A stretch of 57,279 nt of DNA from Amoebidium appalachense (GCA_963693365.1 CAVNZM010000027.1:1-57279); one strand, 5' to 3'; positions 7,553-16,122 are shown, counted from the stretch's first letter. The notes: generated by a model not told the origin, from the letters alone. A program made the numbers and translations.

Positions 7553-8209
7553 CTAATTAATCGCAGACTCGCTCCCCGACGCAACCACCCGAGCACGGAG
7601 ATCGTTAATGACTTTGTCCATTTCGACAAGGGTGAAGGACATCGCGTTGACGGTAGCATTATAGGAAACCACGGGGGCACGACGCAGGGCTGCAGTGGCC
7701 GCGGCTGCACGCATCTCTTCGGCGGCAAGGAGCGCATAGACAGCCACGCGTATGGGGTCATCTGGTGTGGGGCCAAGACGAGCGAACGCCCCTGTAACAC
7801 CTTTGGCCCAGCGGACAATTTCGCGACGGAGAGGCCCAGACGCAGCAGCTGCCGCAGCCCGCAAGCCAAGCGGGTTCAGCATATGGTCAGTAGCGCGACG
7901 ACCACCGCCACTAGGGTCCATTAGGTCCACCGTGTAGTGAGCCGATGAAATCACACCAGGATCCTTAAACATATACTTCATATAATCCTTGTACTGGGTA
8001 TGTCCCAACACGTTGAATATCGCGCGTGAAGATATGCGCTCGGTGTCGGGGCATAGTGGGTCCAGCAGCCGTATCACCCTGACCACGACACCAGACCCCC
8101 CGCACCTGAAAAGCCTTTCGAGTTCGGCCGTGGTCGCCGGGAACCCGACATCACGGGCACAGGGAATGTTGAGATAGTTGTAAAGCGCAAACGACTCGGA
8201 ATCGGCCAT
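7553..8209 (-). CDS. MSV199-like domain protein
   Basis: A 218-residue paralogue of the two-exon gene at 1940-3854, here without an intron. It has the N-terminal domain (AR-x-x-GFPA, ELERLF, VVVRVIRLLDP, RAIFNVLG, MFK), then S-G-G-G-R, DHMLNPLGLR and an alanine-rich helix. I start at 8209 because the next residues align with the paralogue's start; an upstream ATG at 8230 is also possible. It ends at TAG 7553-7555, but the frame stays open for another 120 codons. It is the key reference for the proposed splice junction at 2945/3554. Likely a virus-encoded DNA-binding regulator. Confidence 0.7.
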   Translation of the reverse strand: MADSESFALYNYLNIPCARDVGFPATTAELERLFRCGGSGVVVRVIRLLDPLCPDTERISSRAIFNVLGHTQYKDYMKYMFKDPGVISSAHYTVDLMDPSGGGRRATDHMLNPLGLRAAAAAASGPLRREIVRWAKGVTGAFARLGPTPDDPIRVAVYALLAAEEMRAAAATAALRRAPVVSYNATVNAMSFTLVEMDKVINDLRARVVASGSESAIN

Positions 8210-8421
8210 TGTGGCTTCCAGTGACAGCATTGATTTGATATTCTCATCAAATCTGCGACTTCATATATGTGTGGTCCCGTCCTAGGGTGGATATTGCGTC
8301 ATCGCTATTGTTTCCGAGCTTCGACCAATCAAAACATGTCCAAGCGCATTCCATTCTATACAGGTATGATTGGATGACGTCATCGGGTGTCCGTGCGACC
8401 GATCACGCGGTCCCTGCCGAC

Positions 8422-8880
8422 TGTACTATACTACTATACCATCCAATCAAATTTGTGGCACCTTATGTCAAGTAGGTTTGGTGAAGTAGGTGGAGGCCCG
8501 CCCAGAAACTACTTTGCGAAATCAAGGTGCCACGGCCTGCCGGCGATCCGATTAGCGCAATCGGTTGTTTGTGCGATCGCTGTACTATACTACTATACCA
8601 TCCAATCAAATTTGTGGCACCTTATGTCAAGTAGGTTTGGTGAAGTAGGTGGAGGCCCGCCCAGAAACTACTTTGCGAAATCAAGGTGCCACGGCCTGCC
8701 GGCGATCCGATTAGCGCAATCGGTTGTTTGTGCGATCGCTGTACTATATTACTATACCAACTATACTACTATACCATCCAATCAAATTTGTGGCACCTTA
8801 TGTCAAGTAGGTTTGGTGAAGTAGGTGGAGGCCCGCCCAGAAACTACTTTGCGAAATCAAGGTGCCACGGCCTGCCACGG
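8422..8880 (+). repeat. 159-bp tandem repeat, about 2.9 copies
   Basis: Copies begin near 8422, 8581 and 8740 and are almost identical; the third carries a short insertion of a duplicated TACTATACC motif. Each unit holds a CCAATCA box, a 10-bp inverted repeat (GTGGCACCTT ... AAGGTGCCAC) and a small palindrome (CCGATT-AGCGC-AATCGG). No credible gene lies here. It could be an origin, enhancer or recombination product. The flanking 8231-8421 holds only the upstream region of the 8209 gene. Confidence 0.9.
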
Positions 8881-8938
8881 ACCCGATGACGTCACGCCCG
8901 TGACGCAATCGCTGCCCGCACGCCCACTTCGCGCGGCA

Positions 8939-8946
8939 TATTTAAA
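8939..8946 (+). promoter_or_regulatory. TATA-like box TATTTAAA
   Basis: It lies about 40 bases before the ATG at 8985 and is preceded by TGACGTCAC (8887-8895), a full CRE-like site. Confidence 0.5.
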
Positions 8947-8984
8947 CCGCCGCACGCCCCAGTGCAACGGTCACGCCACACCTG

Positions 8985-9245
8985 ATGGCGGACGACCACC
9001 AGTACCTCACCCGCCTGTCGCTCGCCGTCGCCGAGGAAAGCGAGCGCCTGTGCGACCTGCTGCTGCTCCAGCTGCGCATGCTCTCCACGCAGCACCACGC
9101 CGACACGGGCGAGCGCCTGCGCTCCATCCACCGCGCGCTGCACGAGTGCCAGCGCCACATCCTGCTGGGCCCGACCGCCCCCGACCCGCCCGCTGCCGCG
9201 CGATGCCGCCCGTACGACCCCTTCCACGCAGCCGTCCCGTGGTGA
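8985..9245 (+). CDS. Small helical protein, 86 aa
   Basis: An acidic, leucine-rich helical N-terminus (SLAVAEESERLCDLLLLQL) is followed by a histidine/arginine-rich segment and a proline-rich tail. No family recognised. TATA and CRE-like sites lie directly upstream. The frame ends at TGA 9243, while a different frame continues with a cysteine-rich sequence, so the true product may be longer. Confidence 0.55.
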   Translation: MADDHQYLTRLSLAVAEESERLCDLLLLQLRMLSTQHHADTGERLRSIHRALHECQRHILLGPTAPDPPAAARCRPYDPFHAAVPW

Positions 9246-9448
9246 AGCCGGCCCGCCCGCGCCACGTGAGGGCCTGCCTGCACCCCCAGCCCGGCGTGTG
9301 CGTCGCGTGCTACAAGACGGCCAACGCCACCGTGTTTGTCTTCCCCCCGCCCGCGTGTCTCACCGAGCTCGACTGCAACAAGGAGAACCTGGTCCCCGGG
9401 GTGCCGTGCCCGTGCGTGCAGTGCATGCAGGGCCCGCCCGCCGAATAA
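9203..9448 (+). CDS. Cysteine-rich small ORF overlapping the 8985 gene
   Basis: From the ATG at 9203 this frame encodes 81 residues with CLHPQPGVCVACYK, then C-x-x-x-x-x-C and CPCVQC, which could bind zinc. It overlaps the end of the previous gene by 43 bases. It may be an independent overlapping gene, or the displaced C-terminus of the 8985 gene after a frame change. No function can be given. Confidence 0.45.
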   Translation: MPPVRPLPRSRPVVKPARPRHVRACLHPQPGVCVACYKTANATVFVFPPPACLTELDCNKENLVPGVPCPCVQCMQGPPAE

Positions 9449-9478
9449 ACTTAGACGTGCATTTTGTGACTGTTTATC

Positions 9479-10201
9479 ATGAGCGTAGAGGCCGCAAACG
9501 AGTGGGCCGGCCTGGTGGCCTTCGGCACTCTGGGCCTGCTGCTGCTGGATGCCCCCCGAGTACGCTTTGTTTACAGGGACTTTCTCAATGCCATGGTTGT
9601 GCTTGACGCGCTCGCGTTTCTGCTTTATTACATTGCTGCGACGCATTGTGCGTGTGAGGGGCACGGGTACCGGCTGGCCGCCGATCTCGTGTGGTGTTTC
9701 AAGGACGCGTGCAAGTACGCCTACATCCTCGATCACGCCCTGGAGCTGTCCCTTCTAAACGTGGACTGGCTGGACCTCACGGTCTTCCTGGTCTCCAGCG
9801 TCCTCTACCTGCTCTACATCGTGCTGACCTATCTGGTCGGCGATTGCGTTACGGTACGCGTCACCTTCCACCCCGCGCTCGTGATACTCTACTCCTTCTG
9901 GCTGATCGTCACCCTACTGGCCGCTGCGCTGCTGGTCACCCGCCTGCGCATCATATGGACGGCGCGTTCGCGGCTTTTGAGTCCCGGTTCACGCGCCCTC
10001 GCCCACAGGCTGTCCACTGCATGCATCGCCACCTTCTTCGCCGCCGCGTTGAACGCCGTCGCCCAGGCCCTGGCCCTCGCCCGCGTGCTGGGGGCACCAG
10101 CCCAGGACTGCACGGCACTGCTTTTCGTGTACCCGCAGCTGATTCTGTACGTGGCCCACGATCGCGCCGATCGCGAGCCACCCCACGGACCCGTCCAATA
10201 G
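9479..10201 (+). CDS. Multi-pass membrane protein, 240 aa
   Basis: About six or seven hydrophobic segments, for example residues 11-24, 37-53, 98-122 (LTVFLVSSVLYLLYIVLTYLV), 131-152, 178-198 and 212-222, with short charged loops. This suggests a polytopic membrane protein, superficially receptor-like, but no diagnostic motif is seen. The upstream sequence GCATTTTGTGAC fits the late-type motif, so a virion or late membrane protein is possible. Confidence 0.7.
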   Translation: MSVEAANEWAGLVAFGTLGLLLLDAPRVRFVYRDFLNAMVVLDALAFLLYYIAATHCACEGHGYRLAADLVWCFKDACKYAYILDHALELSLLNVDWLDLTVFLVSSVLYLLYIVLTYLVGDCVTVRVTFHPALVILYSFWLIVTLLAAALLVTRLRIIWTARSRLLSPGSRALAHRLSTACIATFFAAALNAVAQALALARVLGAPAQDCTALLFVYPQLILYVAHDRADREPPHGPVQ

Positions 10202-10386
10202 CGTGGTCGCTTTCTGTCCGCAGCGCACTTGGGTGGCTCCTTGCGTCATCAAACCCCTCCCCCGGTGGCCAACCAATCACCATTGCCCGTGGCTGCTCAT
10301 GACGTAAGCACGGCCGCCCGGAAATGTGTATTTGTGGTTCCAATGTGCGGCCGAAGACCAACAACGATCGTCCGCATCCCAACAAC

Positions 10387-11268
10387 ATGAACACCTCCTT
10401 CCTCCAAGTCCATGCGGCCTCGGCCATGGCGCTGATGGGCGACTGGGCCGCCGTGCATGGCCCACCCGAGCGTCGCGCGGACATTCTGGCCGTCACCCTT
10501 GCTGCCCTCAACCCCTATGCCGAACATCGCGGCGACCCTAAGAGGGCCCATGTCATGGCATCGGCGGTCGCGCCGTTCGTCATCGACCCGGCATCCGTGA
10601 GGGTGGCCGACGAACCGGGTCCCCAGCTTCGTTACCGTGTCATCACGTTGGTGACGGCCACACTGACCCACGGCAAACACTTCGAGGCCGTGATTGTCGA
10701 CATGGGCGTGGCCCCAGACGGGTCGCGCAACGAGGTGGTGGACTGCTGTCTCTCCTACGACGCGTTTGCATTGCTCCTCGCAATAGCCGCCACACCCTAC
10801 ACCACCACCATGCGCTGGATCTGCACCCGCGTCGAAATGGACTACACGCAGAACTACTGGGCCGCACGCGTGGCCGGCGAGATCGCGTCCCGCCGCGCGG
10901 CAGAGGCACAGGCCGTGGACGCCGTCTTCAAATTGGAGGCTGTGAATGCCGTGCTGGCGGCAAAGGAGAGGGAGCTTGCCGCGCTCGCTGCACGCCTCGC
11001 CGCGCTCGAGAAAAGCCCGTCCGTGGCCGGGTCCGTTACCATCGATGGCCGGGCAGCACAGCTGGGCATCCCGCTGTTGGAGAGGGACTTGCGGGATGCC
11101 GGCGTCAAGGTCCAGGCCCGGTTGGCCGACAAGCCCGAGTCCTTCCTCACGGAGCTCATCAAGGCCCCAGGCGGCAAGGTCAGACTGTCCAAGAAGAGGG
11201 TGTATGCGGCCGCCGACTTGGATGTCGTCGACGCGGTCCTGGCGCCCTATCGCCGCCGTGTGGCATGA
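10387..11268 (+). CDS. MSV199-type regulator with coiled coil
   Basis: A 293-residue protein. The segment LSYDAFALLLAIAATPYTT (about 122-140), followed by RW-(x)n-RVEMDY, resembles the MSV199/AntA-type pattern of viral regulators (SxDAFKxLCMxxxTxxGxxVRxYF-(x)n-E). A strong coiled coil follows (about 160-215, AKERELAALAARLAALEK), then a conserved-looking C-terminal part with KKRVYAAADLDVVDAVL. An ATG at 10324 in frame would add 21 residues; 10387 is preferred because the extra part lacks coding character. CRE-like TGACGTAAG lies upstream. Probably DNA-binding. Confidence 0.65.
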   Translation: MNTSFLQVHAASAMALMGDWAAVHGPPERRADILAVTLAALNPYAEHRGDPKRAHVMASAVAPFVIDPASVRVADEPGPQLRYRVITLVTATLTHGKHFEAVIVDMGVAPDGSRNEVVDCCLSYDAFALLLAIAATPYTTTMRWICTRVEMDYTQNYWAARVAGEIASRRAAEAQAVDAVFKLEAVNAVLAAKERELAALAARLAALEKSPSVAGSVTIDGRAAQLGIPLLERDLRDAGVKVQARLADKPESFLTELIKAPGGKVRLSKKRVYAAADLDVVDAVLAPYRRRVA

Positions 11269-11404
11269 TCAGATAGGCGTCGTGCCCCGTGCTCGCCCCG
11301 TGCATGCTCTCGCGGACGCGCGCCGCTTCGCGCTCGCTGGCTGTCTGGAGCAGCTTGTCGATGGCCGCGACCGTGTCGCGCACATTGCTTTGTAGATCGT
11401 CCAT
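11180..11404 (-). CDS. Small hypothetical protein, 74 aa
   Basis: A short minus-strand gene overlapping the end of the 10387 gene. The N-terminal 50 residues are helical (VRDTVAAIDKLLQTASERE) with G/C-ending codons. GCATTTTTATTGG, a good match to the late-type motif, lies 10-20 bases before the ATG at 11404. The last 25 residues are arginine/proline-rich and antisense to the neighbouring gene. No family recognised. Confidence 0.45.
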   Translation of the reverse strand: MDDLQSNVRDTVAAIDKLLQTASEREAARVRESMHGASTGHDAYLIMPHGGDRAPGPRRRHPSRRPHTPSSWTV

Positions 11405-11683
11405 ACACTTGTCCAATAAAAATGCTGGTCGTAATGGCCAATGGCAGCAGTCCCTTTTAATCCATGTTTGACAGGCTTTGGCCAATGAAACGGCAGTGTT
11501 TCCGACCAATCGCAAATGGGGCAAAAAGCCCCGGCCAATCGCGGTGTTCTATGACGTAAAGAGCTCCCGCGCCACGTCATCGGTTCCCATTGCGTCATCG
11601 CCCATCGTCCTTATAAACCGCCGCCCGCGCCGCTCGAGCCTAAACCCTCGGCCTGTGCCGCACCGCCCACAACCCCCACCAAC
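11405..11683 (+). promoter_or_regulatory. CCAAT/CRE/TATA promoter region
   Basis: Five CCAAT boxes (between 11413 and 11540) are followed by TGACGTAA, CACGTCATCGG and TGCGTCATCG (CRE/ATF-like), then TATAAA at 11612-11617, about 67 bases before the ATG at 11684. This is the clearest eukaryotic-type promoter in the window. Confidence 0.6.
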
Positions 11684-12556
11684 ATGACTGCCCTGTTTCC
11701 GGGTATCGACAACCCGTTTTCGCTCGATGACATCCCCCCGTGCACGGCCGAGGACTTCAGCTGCTTCCTCATGAACGCCGATCTCGACTCCCTGTCGGCC
11801 GCATGTGCCCTCGATACTGGATACAGCCCGCCCCCGCCTGTCCCCGTCGATACCGACTTCCAACCGTCGCTCCCAGCCACCGCGTCGCCCCCCTCGGTCC
11901 CAGCGCAGGCCGCAACAGCGCCCGTGGTCGCCGACATCCAGATGCCCCGTGATCCCACACGCCCCTGCAACGCGGATCTCGTCTGCAACGAGTCGATCCC
12001 TGCGACCCCGTTCTTTGGCTCGTTTGCTTTCAAGCGTGCGCGCCTCTCCAGCGACACCTCGGAAGCACCCCCCCAGAGCGCGTTCCAGCCGATTGCGCCC
12101 ATGCCGCCGATGTTCAATCCCTTTGCGTACATGCCCGCGCCCCTGTCGTTCCCCTTCGTTTTCCCACCGCCCCCCGCCGACCAGGCCGCGCAGCAGGTGG
12201 CCGCCGACGCCCACCTCCCGTACAAGCAGCCCGAGCCCGTCCTCGACGAGGCTCGCGTCGGGGAGGGGCCTGTGATCCCGGACGTCAAGCTCCCGCCACG
12301 CCGGCCCGTCGACACGCTTCGCTGCGTGGGGCCTTTCCCGGTCCCTCCTGCCAACGTGCACGCTGCATTCGCGTCCATCACCATTTTCCGGCGAGCGTCC
12401 TTGGTGGCGTGCACCAACCCCTACGCCGCGGAGTGCACCTTCTATGTGGACTCCCGCACGCTCATGCCCTTTTTCTCATGCCCGCAGCCATCCGACCTTC
12501 ACAAGCTGATGGGCAACGTCGCGGTCGCCCGTGTGACTGAAGTGCATCAAGGCAAG
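11684..12556 (+). CDS. Bro-N-like regulator, exon 1
   Basis: Exon 1 encodes 291 residues: an acidic/phenylalanine N-terminus (FPGIDNPFSLDDIPP) that could act as a trans-activation region, a long proline-rich linker (40-200), and the start of a Bro-N/antirepressor-like domain (ECTFYVDSRTLMPFF, then NVAVARV). Unspliced, the frame stops at TAA 12575-12577. The exon is followed by AAG/GTGTGT, and the domain continues in frame at 12782. This would be a virus-encoded DNA-binding regulator, and the promoter suggests early expression. Confidence 0.7.
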
Positions 12557-12781
12557 GTGTGTTATTTTTCCGTGTAAATGCAATGGTCTTGCTTGGTGTG
12601 TTTGTGTGTGTGGCCTTTGTTGCGTTTGCCTCGGGTATGGCCTTTCTGGCGCTGTTGGATTGTGTATGCGCGGCGAGTCCCATAAAGGGCACCCCCCCAC
12701 CCCCCTACACGCCAGCCGATCCGTCTTGGTCGGCTGTAGCTGAAAGCAGAGTCGATTCCGACTGACCGGTCTTTATTGCAG
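12557..12781 (+). other. Spliceosomal-type intron (225 nt)
   Basis: The donor is AAG/GTGTGT. The acceptor is CTGAC followed by 15 bases ending TTTATTGCAG, then GGC. The exon join is phase 0 after a lysine codon, exactly as in the intron at 2945-3554. The intron contains stop codons in the host frame and is rich in T on the coding strand. Confidence 0.75.
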
Positions 12782-13447
12782 GGCACTGCCCACTATTTCT
12801 ACAAGGGCCACGAGCTCTTCGTGTCGCCCGCTGCCGTCTTCAAGCTCCTCCAAGCAAACCGCGTCCCCGAGGTCGCGCCCTTTGTCGCCTGGTTCCAGTG
12901 AGCGCGGCTCAAGATGATCGAGGACGAGGTTGCCGCGGCCTTCCGCAGTGGAGACGGCCTGGCCGCCACCATCGATGACGCTGCCAGGCACGTCCGCGCC
13001 ACGTTCTTCCCCTTTGTTGTGTCCACCCTGGCCCCGGCCGACACCGTGTCCGGAAAGACCCTGCATTCCCTGGCCATGGCCCTGGCCAACCTGCGGCTCC
13101 CGGACGGCCTTCGGTATTGTGCGTTCTGCGCCGGCCACGCCGAGGCCGTCCTGTTCCTCGCCATGCACCACCGCGTGTTTGCCGACAGCGGCTTCGACGC
13201 CCAGCGCATCCTCGACGTGAACGTCTTGCACCTCTACACGTTCATCCACGCGACGGTCGGTTGGCTCAAGCGCAACCAACACGCCGTGCAGGCCCGCGAC
13301 CTCCGCAAGCTGCTGCGCAGCCTCGACCACTCCTTCGGCGACATCCGGCCGCTCCCGATGCTGCCCGACCTGCGCATCGAGCGCGCCGACCTGCCCGATT
13401 GGGTCCGCAGGTGTGTCACCGCGCGGTCGTGTTTGGTGCTGCACTAG
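12782..13447 (+). CDS. Bro-N-like regulator, exon 2 (contains in-frame TGA)
   Basis: Exon 2 continues the Bro-N-like domain: HYFYKGHELFVSPAAVFKLL, then an A-N-R-V-P-E-x-x-P-F-x-x-W-F pattern that recalls the family's S-x-x-P-E-A-x-x-F-x-x-W-V. A TGA at 12899-12901 interrupts the frame directly after WFQ. The same frame continues to 13447 with coding-type codons, and an independent start could be the ATG at 12914. The remainder carries the C-terminal domain (VLHLYTFIHATVGWL) shared with 1940-2944 and 14038-15486. Either readthrough occurs, or the C-terminal half is made separately, or the gene is broken. Confidence 0.6.
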
Positions 13448-13624
13448 GCGGACGCGTTGCATGTATGGGTTCATGCGCGGGGCGACTCCCGTGCACACGG
13501 GGCAGCGCTTGGCTAGTTTGCACCCCTTAGACTTGTGCGGACACCGGTCCGCCGATACGTACTTCTTTTTGACCGCTGCCGGGGGCGCGGTTTTGTTGGG
13601 TCGGCGTGGTGGGGCAGGCGGCAT
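13444..13624 (-). CDS. Small Cys/Lys-rich protein (frame change likely)
   Basis: From the ATG at 13624 the frame encodes a basic, cysteine-containing sequence (RCPHKSKGCKLAKRCPVC, about residues 27-44) that looks like a small zinc-binding protein. The frame does not stop until 12773, running antisense through the neighbouring gene. A one-base shift would end it at TAG (13446-13444), on the same CTAG that ends the convergent gene, as at 23187-23190. Upstream is an A/T-rich TAAAATATAC. No function assigned. Confidence 0.4.
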
Positions 13625-13964
13625 TGTGTCCTGCTGGTCGTTGTATATTTTAGTGTGTACGCGTTCTGTGTCATAAATGGACCCATGGTACACGAGTTCT
13701 CCGCTTTATTGTAGATTTACGGGCTGTGTTACAGGACCGGTTTATTTCAATCGTAATACACAGGTCGATAAACACACCACGTCCCAACACACCAATGCAC
13801 ATGTCGTCACAGGAATGTGGATTGCTCAGGCTTGGAATAAATCATGCCCTCACCGTTGCCGCGAGTCAAACAACCATGTACATTGCCCAGATTTGGAATA
13901 CAATTAGGTTCGGGAATGGATGGGCGAGCGCGCATTCCAATGAAGACTGCGAGTCACCGGCTCG

Positions 13965-13973
13965 TTTAAAAAG
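13965..13973 (+). promoter_or_regulatory. TATA-like TTTAAAAAG for KilA-N gene
   Basis: It lies about 65 bases before the ATG at 14038, with a CCAAT box about 30 bases further upstream. The rest of 13625-14037 shows no other gene. Confidence 0.45.
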
Positions 13974-14037
13974 CGACGCTGGACCGCGGTGCTTCATTCT
14001 GCATACAGAGTACAACACAAGCAACAACAAAGCACAC

Positions 14038-15486
14038 ATGGAGTTCGACATGAATGTGGCCGTCCCCAATCATGTGGAGATCGGCGCTGCCCCTGTCCCG
14101 CCGGCAACCCCTGCCTATCCCGCGTTCAAGGAGGTGCGCGCCCCGCCCGCCATGGACTTCGGCGACAAGGTGCTGACCGTGACCACCACCTACCCCAACG
14201 GGCACGTCTACTTCAACGGCACCATGTTGTGCAACGTGGGGCGCGAGTACAACACCGAGAAGGCGGGAGATGGGGCGGAGAAGAAGGTGTCGATTTGGAG
14301 CAATGCTAACACTGGGTTGTTGGAAAAGGTCGTCACCAAGATCGACGATCAGCCAATCAGAGGAAAGTTAGTTTCAACTAACTTTCTTCCCATTGGTCCG
14401 CTGCGCATCGATGACGTCATCGACACCACCAACTCCAAGAAGAAGTCCGGGGACCCCGCGCTGCGCGGCACCTTCGTTCACATCGCGCTGTTCCCGGCGC
14501 TTGCCCGCTACGTCTCGACCGACTTTGCCGTGCACACGGACGCGCTGCTCTCGCGCATGTTCACGGGCGACTACACGGTGCTGGCGGACGTCATCGACAT
14601 CTGCGACAACTACACCGGGGCCACCACCAGCAAGATGGCCATCGACATGGACGAGGTGCGTGCGGCCCGGGCGGACACGGGTGAACAGATGCTGGGCATG
14701 CTGACGTCGTTCTTCGACAGCAAGTTTATGCCGCTGCTGATAGAGAAGGACGAGACCATCAAGGAGAAGAACCTCACCATCGACCTGCTCAACCTGGCCG
14801 TGCGTGAGAGCAAGGAGTTGGTGATGCAGCACAAGGAGCTGGACAAGCAGAAGACACTGATGCTGCAGCAGGCCACGCAGATCAACGTGGCCCTCATGGA
14901 GCAGTTCGAGAGCGACCCCAACACCCTCAACAAGCGCGTGTTGCCCAGCAGCCCCGACGGCTGCACGCTGGACGGGTACCCCCACCTGCGCGTGCGCCTG
15001 CTCAACCTGGGCAACAGCATTGTGGCGGCACTGTTCAGGGGCAGCACCGTGGGCCCCACCACCCTCTACCAGCAGTTCGTCGAGGGGATACTCAACGTGC
15101 AAGTGTTGGGACACGTCGTCGAGGACAGCGTGAACACCGTGATGGCGAGGTCCGTGCTTGCTGGCGCCATCAAGCTGCGGGCGGGGGCCTCGTGGGGCCG
15201 CAGGGTGAAGTACTGCACCGAGATCACGGCACAGATGGCCTACACGGTGGTGTACAACACCGAGGCGTGGTTTGCCGAGAAGATGCCCGAGATCGGCCAC
15301 ACGTGCAGCTTCTACCGCACCAGGCTTTTGTTTGAAAAGGAGTTTCCGGGCATCAAGCCCCTAGACATTGAGGATGAGCTGGAACTCATTCCCAGGCCAC
15401 GTACTAAACGCATGCGGCGCACATTCGTAGCTAAGCAAGGGCGCAAGCGAGCGCAGTGCGCAGAGGCAAAGGCACAAGGCGTGTAG
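14038..15486 (+). CDS. KilA-N domain protein (intact family member)
   Basis: A 482-residue protein. Residues about 45-175 fit a KilA-N DNA-binding domain: YPNGHVYFNGTMLC, then GREYN, and the typical end LRGTFVHIALFPALARYVS (142-160) with DFAVHTDALL. Between the two halves is a palindrome-derived insert (about 103-121). Residues 225-300 form a coiled coil. The C-terminal 150 residues (TAQMAYTVVYNTEAWF, then FPGIKPLDIEDEL) resemble the ends of the proteins at 1940-2944 and 12782-13447. Broken copies lie at 293-450, 520-962 and 36465-37690. Role: probably transcription or replication regulation. Confidence 0.8.
   Translation: MEFDMNVAVPNHVEIGAAPVPPATPAYPAFKEVRAPPAMDFGDKVLTVTTTYPNGHVYFNGTMLCNVGREYNTEKAGDGAEKKVSIWSNANTGLLEKVVTKIDDQPIRGKLVSTNFLPIGPLRIDDVIDTTNSKKKSGDPALRGTFVHIALFPALARYVSTDFAVHTDALLSRMFTGDYTVLADVIDICDNYTGATTSKMAIDMDEVRAARADTGEQMLGMLTSFFDSKFMPLLIEKDETIKEKNLTIDLLNLAVRESKELVMQHKELDKQKTLMLQQATQINVALMEQFESDPNTLNKRVLPSSPDGCTLDGYPHLRVRLLNLGNSIVAALFRGSTVGPTTLYQQFVEGILNVQVLGHVVEDSVNTVMARSVLAGAIKLRAGASWGRRVKYCTEITAQMAYTVVYNTEAWFAEKMPEIGHTCSFYRTRLLFEKEFPGIKPLDIEDELELIPRPRTKRMRRTFVAKQGRKRAQCAEAKAQGV
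14353..14396 (+). repeat. CCAAT-bounded palindrome inside KilA-N gene
   Basis: CCAAT (14353) and ATTGG (to 14396) flank a perfect 11-bp inverted repeat (14363-14373 with 14376-14386). Copies with the same ends but a different core occur at 827-876 and, in part, at 24619-24655. Confidence 0.7.
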
Positions 15487-16122
15487 GGTTTGGTGTATAT
15501 TTGGGTATTGAAGTTTGTCTGGTTCGTGGAATATTGCTCATGACCCGGAGGAAAATAAAACGCAACATTCTCAACCCAACGGGCGCCCCGCCCGCCCCGC
15601 CGGCCTGTGTGGCTCGCGCGCCTGCTGCGCCCCTCCCGGCCTCCCAGGCCTCCCGGGCCCCGCCCGCGGTGTCTTTGCAAGTTGTTTGAGACATATTGCA
15701 AGACCTGCTTGCTCAGTGATGCCAGTTTTATTGGGTGACGAAATGGTGTTTCCGGATCCAATCACACACAAAGGCCAGCTGAGCCTCCATGTTTCACTGT
15801 AAAGTCTTGATAAAAAAAAAGTGAACCATCTGGACTGATCGGGGGTTCTCTGGTGTCCCCCGCAAAACCCCCCCAAATACCCTATCCTCCAATCAAATGG
15901 CTCCATTTTTTGCTTCCCCATTAGCTCAAACCACCCCCCGATTCTCCCGATTCTCCCGATAAAATAACCTAATATGGAAACTATGAGAAAACAACTAATA
16001 AAAATGCAACATCACGTGACATTTAACCAATCGTTATCTCCCGATATCTCCCGATGTTGAAATACCATCGGGAGATCGATCGGGAGGAGTCGGGAGAAGA
16101 ACAACTCATTCCACAGGATTCC
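15487..16122 (+). other. Non-coding left flank of A+T-rich island
   Basis: There is no convincing gene in 636 bases. An ORF of about 49 codons from an ATG near 15540 has a basic start and a G/C-rich tail, but nothing supports it. The sequence changes from very G+C-rich (15580-15670) to A+T-rich (from about 15780) and carries the CTCCCGAT repeats listed separately. Confidence 0.5.
15944..16106 (+). repeat. CTCCCGAT direct and inverted repeats with hairpin
   Basis: CTCCCGAT occurs directly at about 15945-15962 (tandem) and 16038-16055 (tandem), then inverted (ATCGGGAG) at 16067-16105. A perfect 11-bp hairpin is formed by 16046-16056 and 16066-16076 with a 9-base loop. It lies at the left edge of the A+T-rich island. 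Confidence 0.8.

Noticed and set aside
8422-8880. CRISPR array
   Set aside because: Units are 159 bp and identical throughout, with no unique spacers and no cas genes.
9238-9290. Intron joining 8985-9245 to the cysteine-rich frame
   Set aside because: A GTGAAG/CCCCCAG pair exists but gives the wrong frame and lacks a branch site.
12898-12949. A 51-base mini-intron that would remove the TGA at 12899
   Set aside because: GTGAGC and TTCCGCAG fit loosely, but the codons inside are strongly coding-like and no CTRAC branch site is present.
12773-13624. Long minus-strand frame (284 codons) opposite the Bro-N-like exon 2
   Set aside because: Only its first 60 codons look coding (Cys/Lys-rich); the rest mirrors the plus-strand gene. 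Listed as a small gene with a frame change.
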